NCBI RefSeq assembly: GCF_015751765.1
Contig: NZ_JADOTX010000001.1
Coordinates: 7,006,001 to 7,070,000 of the forward strand
Direction: 5' to 3'
From: Micromonospora ureilytica
GTDB lineage: Bacteria > Actinomycetota > Actinomycetes > Mycobacteriales > Micromonosporaceae
DNA: 64,000 nt
Positions 1 through 9,165 of the stretch are shown piece by piece; within the stretch, counting starts at the first letter, position 1; each line of letters begins with the position of its first letter. A program made the position numbers and the translations under genes. The notes beneath the pieces were generated by a model. The model ran no database searches. It saw only the letters and a program-made list of their open reading frames with translations, and had not been told where the DNA came from.

Positions 1-782
1 AGGCGGTGGTCGCCGCTCCAGGCGAAAGCGTCTACAACATCACCAACGAGGCGGGCTACGGCTGGGGCGACGGGACCTCCGACTCCAGCGCGATCGTCTC
101 CGGTCTCGCCGCGCTGATCAGGTCGAAGTATCCGGACCTCAACGCTCCAAGTGTGATCAACCGGATCATCCGGACCGCCCGGGACGCCGGCCCGTCCGGC
201 CGGGATCCGGAGTACGGCTTCGGGCTGATCGACCCGATCAAGGCGCTGACCGCGAACGTGCCACCGGTCACCGCAAACCCGCTGCTCGGCCCGGCCGCGG
301 CGCCGGTGGACCCGGGCCCGACCCGCGCCGCGGGTCCGGACGAGGAATTCGACGTCACCCAGCACGGCGATCGCGGTGGTCCGACCGACCAGCAGGTCAT
401 GGTGGTGGGCGTCGGCATCGCCGTGGTGCTGGTGTTGCTGTTGGGGCTGGCGGTGTTCCTCATCTGGAACCGCCGGCGGTACCGGCGGGAGGCGGCCCGG
501 GCCGCCGCTATCCCGGACGAGGCGTTGGACCAGGCTCTCTCTGGGGCCTACCCGTCGCCGGGCGCGGGTTACGCCCCGCCGCCCGGCTACCCACCAGCCC
601 CCGGCTACCCACCAGCCCCCGGGTACGCCCCATCCTCCGGGTATGCCGCCTCGCCCCCCGGTCAGGGCCCGCCCTCCGGCTACGGCCCGCCTTCCGGTTA
701 TGCCCCGCCTCCCGGTCATGCCCCTGCTCCCGGTTACGGACCGCCGGGCGGGGTGCCGCCTGCCCCGCCGCAGGAGCGGTAA
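1..782 (+). CDS. Mycosin-like S8 serine protease, 3' part
   Basis: The gene is cut by the left edge; about 259 codons are visible. Near the start is the subtilase serine motif (GTSDSSA, Ser about residue 25 of the visible part), followed by the usual C-terminal lobe of the protease fold (YGFGLIDPIKAL). A linker leads to one strong membrane helix (about residues 131-154) and then a basic stop-transfer NRRRYRR. The last 70 residues are a Pro/Gly/Tyr-rich tail of PGY and PSGY repeats. A membrane-anchored subtilase of this kind is typical of the type VII secretion mycosins (MycP), but no other ESX gene is visible, so the link is inferred. Asp and His of the triad lie outside the window. The proline-rich cytoplasmic tail is longer than in mycobacterial MycP. 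Confidence 0.8.
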   Translation, partial: AVVAAPGESVYNITNEAGYGWGDGTSDSSAIVSGLAALIRSKYPDLNAPSVINRIIRTARDAGPSGRDPEYGFGLIDPIKALTANVPPVTANPLLGPAAAPVDPGPTRAAGPDEEFDVTQHGDRGGPTDQQVMVVGVGIAVVLVLLLGLAVFLIWNRRRYRREAARAAAIPDEALDQALSGAYPSPGAGYAPPPGYPPAPGYPPAPGYAPSSGYAASPPGQGPPSGYGPPSGYAPPPGHAPAPGYGPPGGVPPAPPQER

Positions 783-799
783 CCGGTCCTGATCGTGGT

Positions 800-835
800 G
801 GCCGGCTGGTGACCATTCCGGGTCACCAGCCGGCC
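800..835 (+). terminator. Hairpin terminator after mycosin gene
   Basis: Perfect 15-bp arms (800-814 and 821-835) with a 6-nt loop start 18 nt after the protease stop codon. No U-tract follows. A second short hairpin (GGGGCGGT/ACCGCCCC, 892-910) follows before the next gene. Confidence 0.7.
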
Positions 836-941
836 ATCGGGCTTTTCGGGCCGGTGGTCACCATCCACACGACCGTTTTGCACCCACCTGCGGGGCGGTT
901 CGACCGCCCCGGCTGCGTACCGTCACGAGCCCTGAGCCAGG

Positions 942-1754
942 ATGGGCGGACACGCAGGTACACCCGAGGAGCCCACGATCGCCAGAAAGCCTCAACCCGA
1001 GGGCGGCCAGGCACCGGTCGTCCAGCGCGTCCGCATCCGGTACGCCAAGCGCGGGCCGCTGCGGTTCACCTCGCACCGGGACTTCGCCCGTGCGTTCGAG
1101 CGCGCGCTCCGCCGGGCCGCAGTTCCGGTCGCCTTCTCCCAGGGTTTCCACCCGCACCCGAAGATCTCCTACGCCAGCGCCGCGCCCACCGGAGTGGCGA
1201 GCGAGGCGGAGTACCTGGAAATCGCCCTTCAGGCCGAGGTCGACCCGGAGGCGCTGCGCGCCGCTTTGGACGCCGCGCTCTCGCCGGGGCTGGATGTCCT
1301 GGACGCCGTGATCGCCGAGGGGGGCAATCTGCCGGACCGGATCGAGGCGTCGCACTGGTACATCGAGTTGCCCGAGGTCGACACTGCGGTGCTGCGCGCC
1401 GCGGTGGACGCCTTCGTCGCGGCCGAGGAGGTGCTGGTCGAGCGTATGACCAAGCAGGGTCGACGCACTTTCGATGCCCGGTCCGCCGTGATGTCCATCG
1501 ATGTCCAACCCCCTACGCCGACGCCTTCCGGGGCGCCGGCCGTCCCGTGTGCGATACTCGAACTGGTCGTGCGGCAGGTCACCCCGTCCGTACGGCCCGA
1601 TGACGTCCTTTCCGGCCTCCGCGTGGTGGCCGACCTGGAGCCGCCGGTTTCGCCGAGGGTGACCCGGCTGGCTCAGGGCACGTTGACCGCGCAGGGTGCG
1701 ATCGTGGATCCGTTGGATGCGGACCGCGACGGGGCAGCCATCGTTGGGCACTGA
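942..1754 (+). CDS. TIGR03936/DUF2344 radical-SAM-associated protein
   Basis: A 270-residue protein with the family signature VRIRYAKRGPLRFTSHRDF (about residues 31-49) and the next block FSQGFHPHPKISYASA. The family (TIGR03936, DUF2344) is usually encoded next to a large radical SAM enzyme and just before RNase E/G; its biochemical role is not known to me. Here the rne gene follows by 131 bp, as expected, but the gene directly upstream is a protease and not the radical SAM partner. ATG 942 is the first start after the upstream hairpins; the conserved block begins about 30 residues in, so a later start is possible. Confidence 0.85.
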   Translation: MGGHAGTPEEPTIARKPQPEGGQAPVVQRVRIRYAKRGPLRFTSHRDFARAFERALRRAAVPVAFSQGFHPHPKISYASAAPTGVASEAEYLEIALQAEVDPEALRAALDAALSPGLDVLDAVIAEGGNLPDRIEASHWYIELPEVDTAVLRAAVDAFVAAEEVLVERMTKQGRRTFDARSAVMSIDVQPPTPTPSGAPAVPCAILELVVRQVTPSVRPDDVLSGLRVVADLEPPVSPRVTRLAQGTLTAQGAIVDPLDADRDGAAIVGH

Positions 1755-1885
1755 CCGACGGTCGGTGTTCTGGCAGGCAGACTTCGGCGGTCGCGCACCA
1801 CGCGCGCCCGGCGGAAACACTTTTGCGGCGACCCTGCGTGGCAGCGCTCACCCGCGCCCGGGCTAGCCAGAACTGGAGAACGTCC

Positions 1886-4800
1886 ATGCTCGAGAACGAG
1901 CCCGAGGGCGGCGAACGGACCGGTTCACAGCCGGCCGCCGACACCGCTGACCAGAGCACCACGGCCGACGGCGCCGCCGTCGAGACCTCCACCACGGCTG
2001 TCGGTTCGGCCTCGGTGGAACCAGCCGGCGCGGAGAGCGAGGCCGTCGAGCCCGCCGCGCCGGTGCGCCGCACCCGGGCGACCCGTCGTCGGGCCGCCCC
2101 GCTCAACCAGCCGGAGCAGACCGATGCCCCGGTCGAGGCGTCCACCGGTGGGGCCGGCAGCGCCGAATCGCCGCAGGCGGAGGTGTTCGCGCCGGTCTCC
2201 GGTGATCTGGATGTCGCCCCGAAGACCCCCCGGCGCCGCCGCAAGGCCACAGCTGTCGAGACGACCGCCGAAGAGCCGCTGGTCGCAGCCTCCGCGGAGG
2301 CTGCCTCGGCCGAGGTGGTTCCGCCGGTCAAGGTGACCCGTACCCGGCGCAAGAAGGCCACCCCGGCCGCTGTCGAGGAGCCGCCCGCCACCGAGCAGCC
2401 GGCCGCCGCCGACGAGGTGCCCGCCGTCGAGGAGCCGGTCGTCGCCGAGGAGCCGGCCGAGTCCGACCTGCGCGAGGCCGAGGCCGAGTTGAACGACTCC
2501 GAAACCCTCCCGAGCACGTCCGCCGCCGAGCTCCCCTGGAGCAGCGGCGCGCAGGACCGCTCCGGCGAGGTGCCACCGGGTGTGGCCGTTCCCGTTGTGA
2601 CGGATGAGCCGAACGAGCCGGCCGAGGTCGAGCCGGAGCAGCCGCGTACCCGTCGTCGGCGGGCTGCGCTCTCCGCGCCCACCGTGCTGTTCATGGCGCC
2701 CCAGCCGGACGCCGTGCCGGTGACCCGACCGGCGGAGCCCGCCGCGGCGACCGAGGAGCCGGCCGTCGAGGAGGCCGCCGAGCCGTCCCGCCGCCGTCGG
2801 CGTGGTCGCCGCGAGGCCGAGCCGGTGGAGCCGATCGAGGCGATCGAGGCCGAGGAAGAGCCGACCGAGGAGGCCGACGAGGCCGCCGAGGCGGATGATG
2901 ACGACGAGGACAGCGCCGCCGCGCGCCGCCGCCGCCGGCGTGGTCGCCGCGGCCGGGGCCGGGGCAAGGGCGGGGCCGACGACGCCGAGGACGAGGAGTC
3001 CGAAGAGGCGGCGCAGGCCGATGAGGAAGAGACCGCCGAGACCGAGCCTGAGGGCGACGAGGACGAGGAGTCCGAGGGCGGGGACGGCCTGACCCGCCGT
3101 CGTCGCCGTCGTCGCCGTCGTGGCGCCGGTGACACCGAGGGTGCGGCGGACGACGGCGTGCCGACCGTGGTGAAGATCCGCGAGCCGCGCCGGACCGTCG
3201 ACGAGGTGCAGGGTGTGTCCGGCTCGACCCGGCTGGAGGCCAAGCGGCAGCGCCGCCGCGACGGTCGGGAGCAGCGCCGTACCCGCCCGCCGATCCTCAG
3301 CGAGTCGGAGTTCCTGGCGCGCCGCGAGGCCGTCGACCGGGTGATGGCGGTCCGCCAGCGCGGTGACCGCACCCAGATCGCCGTCCTGGAGGACGGCGTG
3401 CTGGTCGAGCACTACGTCACCCGCAACTCCTCCGGGACGATGGCCGGCAACGTGTACCTGGGCAAGGTGCAGAACGTGCTGCCGAGCATGGAGGCCGCGT
3501 TCGTCGACGTCGGCCGCGGCCGCAACGCGGTGCTGTACGCCGGTGAGGTCAACTGGGACACCTCCGGGCTGGAGGGGCGCGCTCGCTCGATCGAGCAGGC
3601 GCTGCGCTCCGGCGACTCGGTGCTGGTCCAGGTCACCAAGGACCCGATCGGGCACAAGGGCGCGCGGCTGACCAGCCACATCGCGCTCTCGGGCCGGCAC
3701 CTGGTCTACGTGCCCAACGGCAACGCGTCCGGGATCAGCCGCAAGCTGCCGGACAACGAGCGCAAGCGGCTGCGGGACGTGCTCAAGAAGCTGGTCCCGG
3801 ACGGCGCGGGCGTGATCGTCCGGACGGCCGCCGAGGGTGCCACCGAGGACGAGCTGGCCCGCGACGTCAAGCGTCTGCAGGCGCAGTGGGAGGACATCCA
3901 GGCCAAGGCCGCCGAGGGTGGCGCTCCGGCGCTGCTCTACGGGGAGCCCGACCTGGTCATCCGGGTTGTCCGGGACCTGTTCAACGAGGACTTCCGCGAG
4001 CTGGTGATCGAGGGCGAGCAGTCGTACGACATCGTCGAGTCGTACCTGTCGCACGTCTCGCCGGACCTGGTCGACCGGGTGCGCCGGCACGTCGGCACGA
4101 GCGACGTCTTCGCCGAGTACCGGATCGACGAGCAGATCATCAAGGGCCTGGACCGGAAGGTCTTCCTGCCCTCCGGCGGCTCGCTGGTGATCGACCGCAC
4201 CGAGGCGATGACCGTGGTCGACGTCAACACCGGCAAGTACACCGGTTCCGGGGGCAACCTGGAGGAGACCGTCACCCGCAACAACCTGGAGGCGGCGGAA
4301 GAGATCGTCCGTCAGCTCCGGCTGCGTGACATCGGCGGCATCGTGGTGATCGACTTCATCGACATGGTGCTGGAGTCGAACCGTGAGCTGGTGCTGCGTC
4401 GACTGACCGAGTGCCTGGGCCGGGACCGCACCAAGCACCAGGTCACCGAGATCACCTCGCTCGGCCTGGTGCAGATGACCCGTAAGCGGATCGGTGCGGG
4501 CCTGCTGGAGGCGTTCAGCGAGACCTGCGAGTGCTGCAAGGGTCGGGGCGTCATCATGCACACCGAGCCGGTGCCGGAGAAGCCGCGTCCCGCTGGTGCG
4601 GGAGAGAAGGTCAAGGCGGTCGCCTCGTCGGTGGCTGCCGCTCCGGCGGCCGAGCAGGGTGCCACAGCCACGTCGTCCCGCCGCCGGGCGCGCAAGAACG
4701 CGCCGGCGGAGCGGACCGTGGTCGAGGTCGTCGAGACCGACACCACCGCCGAACCAGACGCCGACTACCAGGACACCATGGGCTACGACCTGTCCCGCTA

Positions 4801-4984
4801 CGAGTCGGACACCGCCGCCGCGCCGGCGATCTCCGACGCTCAGCAGGGTGAGTCGGCTCGGCTGGCCGCGGCGGACGACCCGGACGCGCTCGCCGACGGT
4901 GAGGGCGACGAGGAGACCACCGAGGGCGGTGGCGGCCGTCGCCGGTCGCGTCGCGGTGGCGCCCGTCGGCGGACCCGCCCCTGA
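1886..4984 (+). CDS. rne: Ribonuclease E/G
   Basis: Endoribonuclease of the RNase E/G family, acting in rRNA and mRNA processing. I place the start at ATG 1886 because GGAG lies 9 nt upstream; an upstream in-frame start at 1823 has no such site. The 1032-residue product begins with about 480 residues of low-complexity sequence alternating acidic (EEPAEE) and Arg-rich (RRRRRRRRG) runs, typical of actinobacterial RNase E and probably used for RNA and protein contacts. The S1 domain lies at about 516-558 (GNVYLGKVQNVLPSMEAAF). The DNase-I-like catalytic part carries both metal-binding aspartates (VVDVNTGKYTG, about 778; GGIVVIDFIDM, about 815). The zinc-link cysteines are in CECCKGRG (about 880). 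It ends in a basic tail and a strong terminator. Confidence 0.96.
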   Translation: MLENEPEGGERTGSQPAADTADQSTTADGAAVETSTTAVGSASVEPAGAESEAVEPAAPVRRTRATRRRAAPLNQPEQTDAPVEASTGGAGSAESPQAEVFAPVSGDLDVAPKTPRRRRKATAVETTAEEPLVAASAEAASAEVVPPVKVTRTRRKKATPAAVEEPPATEQPAAADEVPAVEEPVVAEEPAESDLREAEAELNDSETLPSTSAAELPWSSGAQDRSGEVPPGVAVPVVTDEPNEPAEVEPEQPRTRRRRAALSAPTVLFMAPQPDAVPVTRPAEPAAATEEPAVEEAAEPSRRRRRGRREAEPVEPIEAIEAEEEPTEEADEAAEADDDDEDSAAARRRRRRGRRGRGRGKGGADDAEDEESEEAAQADEEETAETEPEGDEDEESEGGDGLTRRRRRRRRRGAGDTEGAADDGVPTVVKIREPRRTVDEVQGVSGSTRLEAKRQRRRDGREQRRTRPPILSESEFLARREAVDRVMAVRQRGDRTQIAVLEDGVLVEHYVTRNSSGTMAGNVYLGKVQNVLPSMEAAFVDVGRGRNAVLYAGEVNWDTSGLEGRARSIEQALRSGDSVLVQVTKDPIGHKGARLTSHIALSGRHLVYVPNGNASGISRKLPDNERKRLRDVLKKLVPDGAGVIVRTAAEGATEDELARDVKRLQAQWEDIQAKAAEGGAPALLYGEPDLVIRVVRDLFNEDFRELVIEGEQSYDIVESYLSHVSPDLVDRVRRHVGTSDVFAEYRIDEQIIKGLDRKVFLPSGGSLVIDRTEAMTVVDVNTGKYTGSGGNLEETVTRNNLEAAEEIVRQLRLRDIGGIVVIDFIDMVLESNRELVLRRLTECLGRDRTKHQVTEITSLGLVQMTRKRIGAGLLEAFSETCECCKGRGVIMHTEPVPEKPRPAGAGEKVKAVASSVAAAPAAEQGATATSSRRRARKNAPAERTVVEVVETDTTAEPDADYQDTMGYDLSRYESDTAAAPAISDAQQGESARLAAADDPDALADGEGDEETTEGGGGRRRSRRGGARRRTRP

Positions 4985-5009
4985 GCGCCTGACCGGCCAC
5001 GTGTTTGAC

Positions 5010-5047
5010 GAGGTCCCTCTCCCGGAAAGTGACGGGGGAGGGACCTC
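5010..5047 (+). terminator. Terminator of rne
   Basis: Fourteen-bp arms (5010-5023, 5034-5047) with a single mismatch and a 10-nt loop lie 26 nt after the rne stop codon, separating rne from the lipoprotein gene. Confidence 0.75.
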
Positions 5048-5099
5048 GCCGTTGTGGCCACCCGGTCCTCGATCGGCCGTCCCAGGTCAGGAGAAAAAG

Positions 5100-5582
5100 A
5101 TGCGCCGTCTGCTCGCCGTCACCGCGCTGCTCACCATGCTCTCCGGCGCGGCCGGCTGCTCCACCGGTGGGACCGCCGGGGGCGCCGGCACGGCGGCTGC
5201 TGGCACCCCTTCCGGGCCGACCGGCATGCCAGCCAGCGGTGGTGTGGCGGGTGGCGACGCCACCCAGGTCTGCACCGCCGCGCGGGAGGCCGGCACCACT
5301 GCTGTCCGGACGTACGTGGCGGAGTTGGGCCAGATGCTCGTGGCGGTGGGCGCCGGGGACACCCGCACGGCCGAGGCCGCCCGGGGACGGGCCGAAGCGG
5401 CGCTGGCCGACTGGCGGACCGTGCTGCGGGAGCAGTCGGCGCGGACCGACGATCCGCAGCTCAAGACTCTGCTCACCGACATCGGGACCGAAGTCTCCGC
5501 GCTCGGCGCCGACGTCGAGGCGATCGACGAGACCGAACTCGACAGGCTCCAGCAGCGCCTCGACCAGCTCTGCCCGCGCTGA
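5100..5582 (+). CDS. Small predicted lipoprotein
   Basis: A 160-residue product with a signal peptide ([16 protein letters not shown]) ending in a lipobox-like AAGC, with Cys20 as the likely lipidated residue. A Gly/Ala/Thr-rich spacer follows, then a helical domain of about 110 residues with one pair of cysteines (CTAAREAG near the start, LCPR at the very end) that could form a disulfide. The start is ATG 5100, preceded by AGGAG. I recognise no named family. It stands alone between the rne terminator and the rplU promoter and should be anchored to the outer face of the cytoplasmic membrane. Confidence 0.75.
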   Translation: MRRLLAVTALLTMLSGAAGCSTGGTAGGAGTAAAGTPSGPTGMPASGGVAGGDATQVCTAAREAGTTAVRTYVAELGQMLVAVGAGDTRTAEAARGRAEAALADWRTVLREQSARTDDPQLKTLLTDIGTEVSALGADVEAIDETELDRLQQRLDQLCPR

Positions 5583-5597
5583 CCAGGGCGGGCCGGT

Positions 5598-5627
5598 TTG
5601 GGGTCCGGGCCAGCAATGGCGTACTCT
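5598..5627 (+). promoter_or_regulatory. Candidate promoter of rplU-rpmA
   Basis: TTGGGG (5598-5603) and TACTCT (5622-5627) are separated by 18 bp, giving a vegetative-type promoter that would leave a 5' leader of about 115 nt before rplU. The leader could hold a translational control element, but I cannot fold it reliably by eye. Confidence 0.45.
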
Positions 5628-5748
5628 TGCCTGCGGCCCACCTTTGGTGTGCCGAGTTCCCGTGTGCCCGCGCCGCCGTGCACTGCTACCCGGCGAGCCG
5701 CTGCGGGGACGACCGCCAGCAGCCTCAACGACAGGGAGTCCGCCTCCG

Positions 5749-6063
5749 ATGTACGCGATCGTCAAGACCGGCGGCAAGCAGTACAAGGTCGCCGAGGGCG
5801 ACGTGATCGAGGTCGAGAAGCTCACCGGCGCCCCCGGTGACGCGGTGAAGCTCACCGCGGTGCTCCTCGTCGACGGTGACGACCTGGTGACCGACGCGGC
5901 GAAGCTTGCCGAGGTCGCGGTGTCCGGCGAAATCGCCGCGCACACCAAGGGCCCGAAGATCCGGATCCACAAGTTCAAGAACAAGACCGGCTACCACAAG
6001 CGCCAGGGTCACCGCCAGCCGTTGACCCAGGTCAAGGTGACCGGCATCTCCAGCGGGAAGTAG
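5749..6063 (+). CDS. rplU: 50S ribosomal protein L21
   Basis: A 104-residue protein of normal L21 length. It begins [18 protein letters not shown], the family signature, and has the C-terminal [14 protein letters not shown] block that contacts 23S rRNA. ATG 5749 follows CAGGGAG. rpmA follows after 11 bp, the usual L21-L27 operon, and obgE comes after a terminator. Confidence 0.98.
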   Translation: MYAIVKTGGKQYKVAEGDVIEVEKLTGAPGDAVKLTAVLLVDGDDLVTDAAKLAEVAVSGEIAAHTKGPKIRIHKFKNKTGYHKRQGHRQPLTQVKVTGISSGK

Positions 6064-6074
6064 GTCGTCCTCCA

Positions 6075-6329
6075 ATGGCTCACAAAAAGGGTGCGTCCAG
6101 CTCGCGTAACGGTCGTGATTCCGCGGCCCAGCGACTCGGCGTGAAGCGCTTCGGTGGTCAGGTTGTCAGCGCCGGTGAGATCATCATCCGGCAGCGTGGC
6201 ACCAAGTTCCACCCCGGTGACCTGGTCGGCCGTGGCGGCGACGACACGCTGTTCGCGCTGTCCGCCGGTGCGGTCCTGTTCGGCACCAAGCGCGGTCGTA
6301 AGACCGTCAGCATCGTTCCGCAGCAGTAG
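6075..6329 (+). CDS. rpmA: 50S ribosomal protein L27
   Basis: An 84-residue L27 beginning [16 protein letters not shown], without the cleaved N-terminal extension seen in Firmicutes, so the N-terminal tail can reach the peptidyl transferase centre directly. The family block GVKRFGGQ and the [10 protein letters not shown] motif are intact. It is co-transcribed with rplU; a strong intrinsic terminator begins 7 nt after the stop codon. Confidence 0.98.
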   Translation: MAHKKGASSSRNGRDSAAQRLGVKRFGGQVVSAGEIIIRQRGTKFHPGDLVGRGGDDTLFALSAGAVLFGTKRGRKTVSIVPQQ

Positions 6330-6335
6330 TTCTGG

Positions 6336-6383
6336 GGCTAAGCGGGCCGCGGACCTCCGGGTCCCGGCCCGCTTAGCCTTTTT
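6336..6383 (+). terminator. Intrinsic terminator between rpmA and obgE
   Basis: Perfect 13-bp arms (GGCTAAGCGGGCC at 6336-6348 and its complement at 6366-6378) are followed directly by TTTTT (6379-6383). It is one of the few hairpins in the window with a real U-tract. obgE therefore probably depends on read-through or on a promoter between 6384 and 6424. Confidence 0.85.
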
Positions 6384-6424
6384 CGCGAAGTGCGAGGTCG
6401 GACCTCGCTGGAAGGATTGACGCC

Positions 6425-7900
6425 GTGGCAACGTTCGTTGACCGGGTCGTACTGCACCTGCAGTCCGGCGATGGCGGGCACGGTTGTGCCTCGATCCACC
6501 GCGAGAAGTTCAAGCCGTTCGGTGGACCGGACGGCGGCAACGGTGGGCACGGGGGCAGCGTGTCCCTGGTGGTCGACCCGCAGGTGACCACGCTGCTCGA
6601 CTTCCACTTCCACCCGCACGTCAAGGCCGACAACGGCAAGGGTGGCGCCGGCTCGAACCGGGACGGGGCCAACGGCCGCAACCTGGTGCTCAAGGTGCCC
6701 AACGGCACCGTGGTGCAGACCTCCGACGGCACCGTGCTGGCCGACATGGTCGGCGCCGGCACCACCTTCGAGGTCGCCCGGGGCGGGCGCGGCGGGCGGG
6801 GCAACGCCTCGCTGGCCAACGCCAAGCGCAAGGCACCCGGCTTCGCCGAGCTGGGGGAGCCCGGCGACCAACTGGACATCGTGCTGGAGCTGAAGAGCGT
6901 CGCCGATGTGGGCCTGGTGGGCTTCCCGTCCGCCGGCAAGTCGTCGCTGATCTCGGTGATCTCCGCCGCGAAGCCGAAGATCGCCGACTACCCGTTCACC
7001 ACCCTGGTGCCCAACCTCGGTGTGGTCCGGATGGACAACCACACCTTCACCGTCGCGGACGTGCCGGGCCTGATCCCCGGCGCGGCCACCGGCAAGGGGC
7101 TGGGCCTGGAGTTCCTGCGGCACATCGAGCGCTGCGCGGTGCTGGTGCACGTCATCGACTCGGCGACCCTGGAGCCCGGTCGTGACCCGGTGGCCGACAT
7201 CGACGCCATCGAGGCCGAGCTGAGCCAGTACGGCGGCCTGACCGACCGCCCCCGGCTGGTCGCCATCAACAAGGTCGACGTGCCGGACGGCCGCGACCTC
7301 GCCGAGATCGTGCGCCCCGACCTGGAGGAGCGCGGTTACCAGGTGTACGAGGTCTCCGCGGCCACCCGGGAGGGGCTCAAGGAGCTGACCTACGCGATGG
7401 CCGAGCTGGTCGACGCGGAGCGTAAGGCCGCCCCGCCGGCCGAGCCGACCCGGATCGTGATCCGCCCGATGGCGGTGGACGACGACGGTTTCACCATCAC
7501 GGCCGAGACGGACGGCTCGTTCACCGTCCGCGGCACACGGCCGGAACGCTGGGTCAAGCAGACCAACTTCGACAACGACGAGGCGGTCGGCTACCTGGCT
7601 GACCGGCTGGCCCGGCTCGGGGTGGAGGACAAGCTGGCCAAGGCCGGCGCGCAGCCCGGTGACCTGGTCCGGATCGGTGCGCGCGAGTTCGACTGGCAGC
7701 CGACGCTCTTCGCCGGGGTGGACTTCGTACCCGGCAACCGGGGCACCGACGTCCGCCTGGAGGAGAAGTCGAACCGGGCCTCCGCCGCGGATCGGCTCGC
7801 CGCCCGGAAGGCGCGCCGGGTGCGGTCGGCCGACGAGGTGGGCGCGGACGCGTCCGACGACCTCGACGCCGACCTCGACGACGAGGACGACGCCGAGTAG
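6425..7900 (+). CDS. obgE: Obg-family GTPase (ObgE/CgtA)
   Basis: Essential GTPase of 50S ribosome assembly and stress signalling. In order: the glycine-rich Obg fold (about 1-158, many GG repeats such as GGNGGHGG and GGRGGRGN), then the G domain with G1 GFPSAGKSS (about 165), G3 DVPG (about 212) and G4 NKVD (about 281), then the OCT domain (about 345-430), which is present in Gram-positive Obg but not in E. coli. The last 40 residues are acidic and of low complexity. Start GTG 6425. In many actinobacteria proB and proA follow; here a GNAT gene and unrelated genes follow. Confidence 0.97.
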   Translation: MATFVDRVVLHLQSGDGGHGCASIHREKFKPFGGPDGGNGGHGGSVSLVVDPQVTTLLDFHFHPHVKADNGKGGAGSNRDGANGRNLVLKVPNGTVVQTSDGTVLADMVGAGTTFEVARGGRGGRGNASLANAKRKAPGFAELGEPGDQLDIVLELKSVADVGLVGFPSAGKSSLISVISAAKPKIADYPFTTLVPNLGVVRMDNHTFTVADVPGLIPGAATGKGLGLEFLRHIERCAVLVHVIDSATLEPGRDPVADIDAIEAELSQYGGLTDRPRLVAINKVDVPDGRDLAEIVRPDLEERGYQVYEVSAATREGLKELTYAMAELVDAERKAAPPAEPTRIVIRPMAVDDDGFTITAETDGSFTVRGTRPERWVKQTNFDNDEAVGYLADRLARLGVEDKLAKAGAQPGDLVRIGAREFDWQPTLFAGVDFVPGNRGTDVRLEEKSNRASAADRLAARKARRVRSADEVGADASDDLDADLDDEDDAE

Positions 7901-7970
7901 TTCGCTGCGCTCCGTGACGGGGTTGATTGCCGGAAACCTCCCCGAAATCCACGCCTCCTAGCGTGGGGTG

Positions 7971-8420
7971 ATGCTGATCGAGTCCCGGCCTGCCATCGAT
8001 CCGGAGATCGCCGCCATGGTCACCGCACAGCAGCGTGAGCTGCGCGAGGCCGATGGTGGGTTGGACGGGCAGGTCTTCGTCCCCCATGACGACGTCCGCT
8101 ACCTGGCGGTGGTGGTGAACGGTCGGGCGGTCGCCTGCGGTGGGCTCCAGGCGCTCGATGCCGAAACCGGTGAGATCAAGCGGATGTACGTCCGGCCCGC
8201 TCACCGGGGGCGGGGGATCGGTCGTCAGTTGCTCGCCGCTCTGGAGGAGTGCGCGTTCCGGCAGGGGCACTCGGTGGTCTGCCTGGAGACGGGCACCTAC
8301 CTGCCGGCCGCCATCGCCTTGTACACCTCGTGTGGCTATCAGCGGATCCCGGTCTACGGCGAGTACGTGGGCAACCCGTACAGCGTGTGTTTCGCCAAGC
8401 GGTTGCCGGTCGCGGCCTGA
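7971..8420 (+). CDS. GNAT family N-acetyltransferase
   Basis: A 149-residue GNAT protein. The acetyl-CoA pyrophosphate loop is RPAHRGRGIGRQLL (about residues 68-81), preceded by the beta-4 strand GEIKRMYV and followed by VCLETG and the typical YTSCGY motif near the end. The substrate cannot be told. The start is ATG 7971 (a GTG codon precedes it directly); there is no ribosome binding site, but TAGCGT (7959-7964) ends 6 nt before the ATG, which suggests a leaderless transcript. Confidence 0.9.
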   Translation: MLIESRPAIDPEIAAMVTAQQRELREADGGLDGQVFVPHDDVRYLAVVVNGRAVACGGLQALDAETGEIKRMYVRPAHRGRGIGRQLLAALEECAFRQGHSVVCLETGTYLPAAIALYTSCGYQRIPVYGEYVGNPYSVCFAKRLPVAA

Positions 8421-8449
8421 CTGTCGTCGCCGTGGCCGCGACCGCCGTT

Positions 8450-9109
8450 TCAGGCGCCGGTGGTGGCGTGCGCGACGGTCACCGGCTTCGACTCCGGCGA
8501 GGCGTGCTGGCGCAGGACGATGCTCAGCAGGATCAGCGCGCCGACCGCGAGGAACTCGCTCTGCCAGTTCTGCATGGACTGGAACCAGAAGTCACTGGTG
8601 CCGAGGAACTCCCACGCCCCGATCGGCGGCGCTCCGCTCTGCAACGCCTGCTCCTGGTTGTACGCGGCGGTGCCACCGAGCAGGTGACCGACGAACGAGC
8701 CGGCGAAGATCAGCAGCAGCGCGAGGGAGAGGCTGTTCCGGTAGATCACCAGCGGCAGGCCGCCGACGCGTACCGGCCAGGGTGACTGCGGGGTTGCCCG
8801 GCGCTCGTCGTCCTCGGGCCGGTCGGTCTGGTCCATCGGCTTCGACTCGGCCGAGCCCCGCTGCACCAGGTACGCGGTGAGCAGCACGTACCCGCCCATC
8901 TGGAGGAACTCCGACTCCCAGTTCTCGAAGACCGACTCGGCGAAGTGCCCACTGGTCAGGTACGCCGGCCAGCTCAGCGGCGCGGCCCCGAACTCGGTCA
9001 GCTCCTCATTGTGGGTATGCCAGCCGAAGACGCTCTGTAACACCAGAAAGACGAGGAACGCCCCCAGCATGGCGACGGCCAGGGCGTTGTGACGTAGCCA
9101 ACGAGGCAT
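8450..9109 (-). CDS. Multi-pass membrane protein (DUF6766-like)
   Basis: A 219-residue protein with four probable membrane helices: near the N-terminus (AVAMLGAFLVFLVLQSVF), around residue 70-85 (LQMGGYVLLTAYLV), around 128-148 (LALLLIFAGSFVGHLL) and near the end (AVGALILLSIVL). Its two halves look like an internal repeat: FENWESEFLQMGGYVLL matches MQNWQSEFLAVGALILL. It resembles the uncharacterised DUF6766 family; function unknown. GGAGG lies 7 nt before ATG 9109. It is downstream of the DUF4383 gene with a 56-bp gap, probably one operon. Confidence 0.75.
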   Translation of the reverse strand: MPRWLRHNALAVAMLGAFLVFLVLQSVFGWHTHNEELTEFGAAPLSWPAYLTSGHFAESVFENWESEFLQMGGYVLLTAYLVQRGSAESKPMDQTDRPEDDERRATPQSPWPVRVGGLPLVIYRNSLSLALLLIFAGSFVGHLLGGTAAYNQEQALQSGAPPIGAWEFLGTSDFWFQSMQNWQSEFLAVGALILLSIVLRQHASPESKPVTVAHATTGA

Positions 9110-9165
9110 GATCGCACCTCCTTCGCCTGTCGATTACCCCTGCGGGCACGACCACGAAACCCAGG

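Noticed and set aside
1579..4561. Long open frames on the minus strand opposite rne
   Set aside because: They mirror the GC-rich low-complexity coding sequence of rne, have no family resemblance and no ribosome site; the plus-strand frame has all RNase E motifs.
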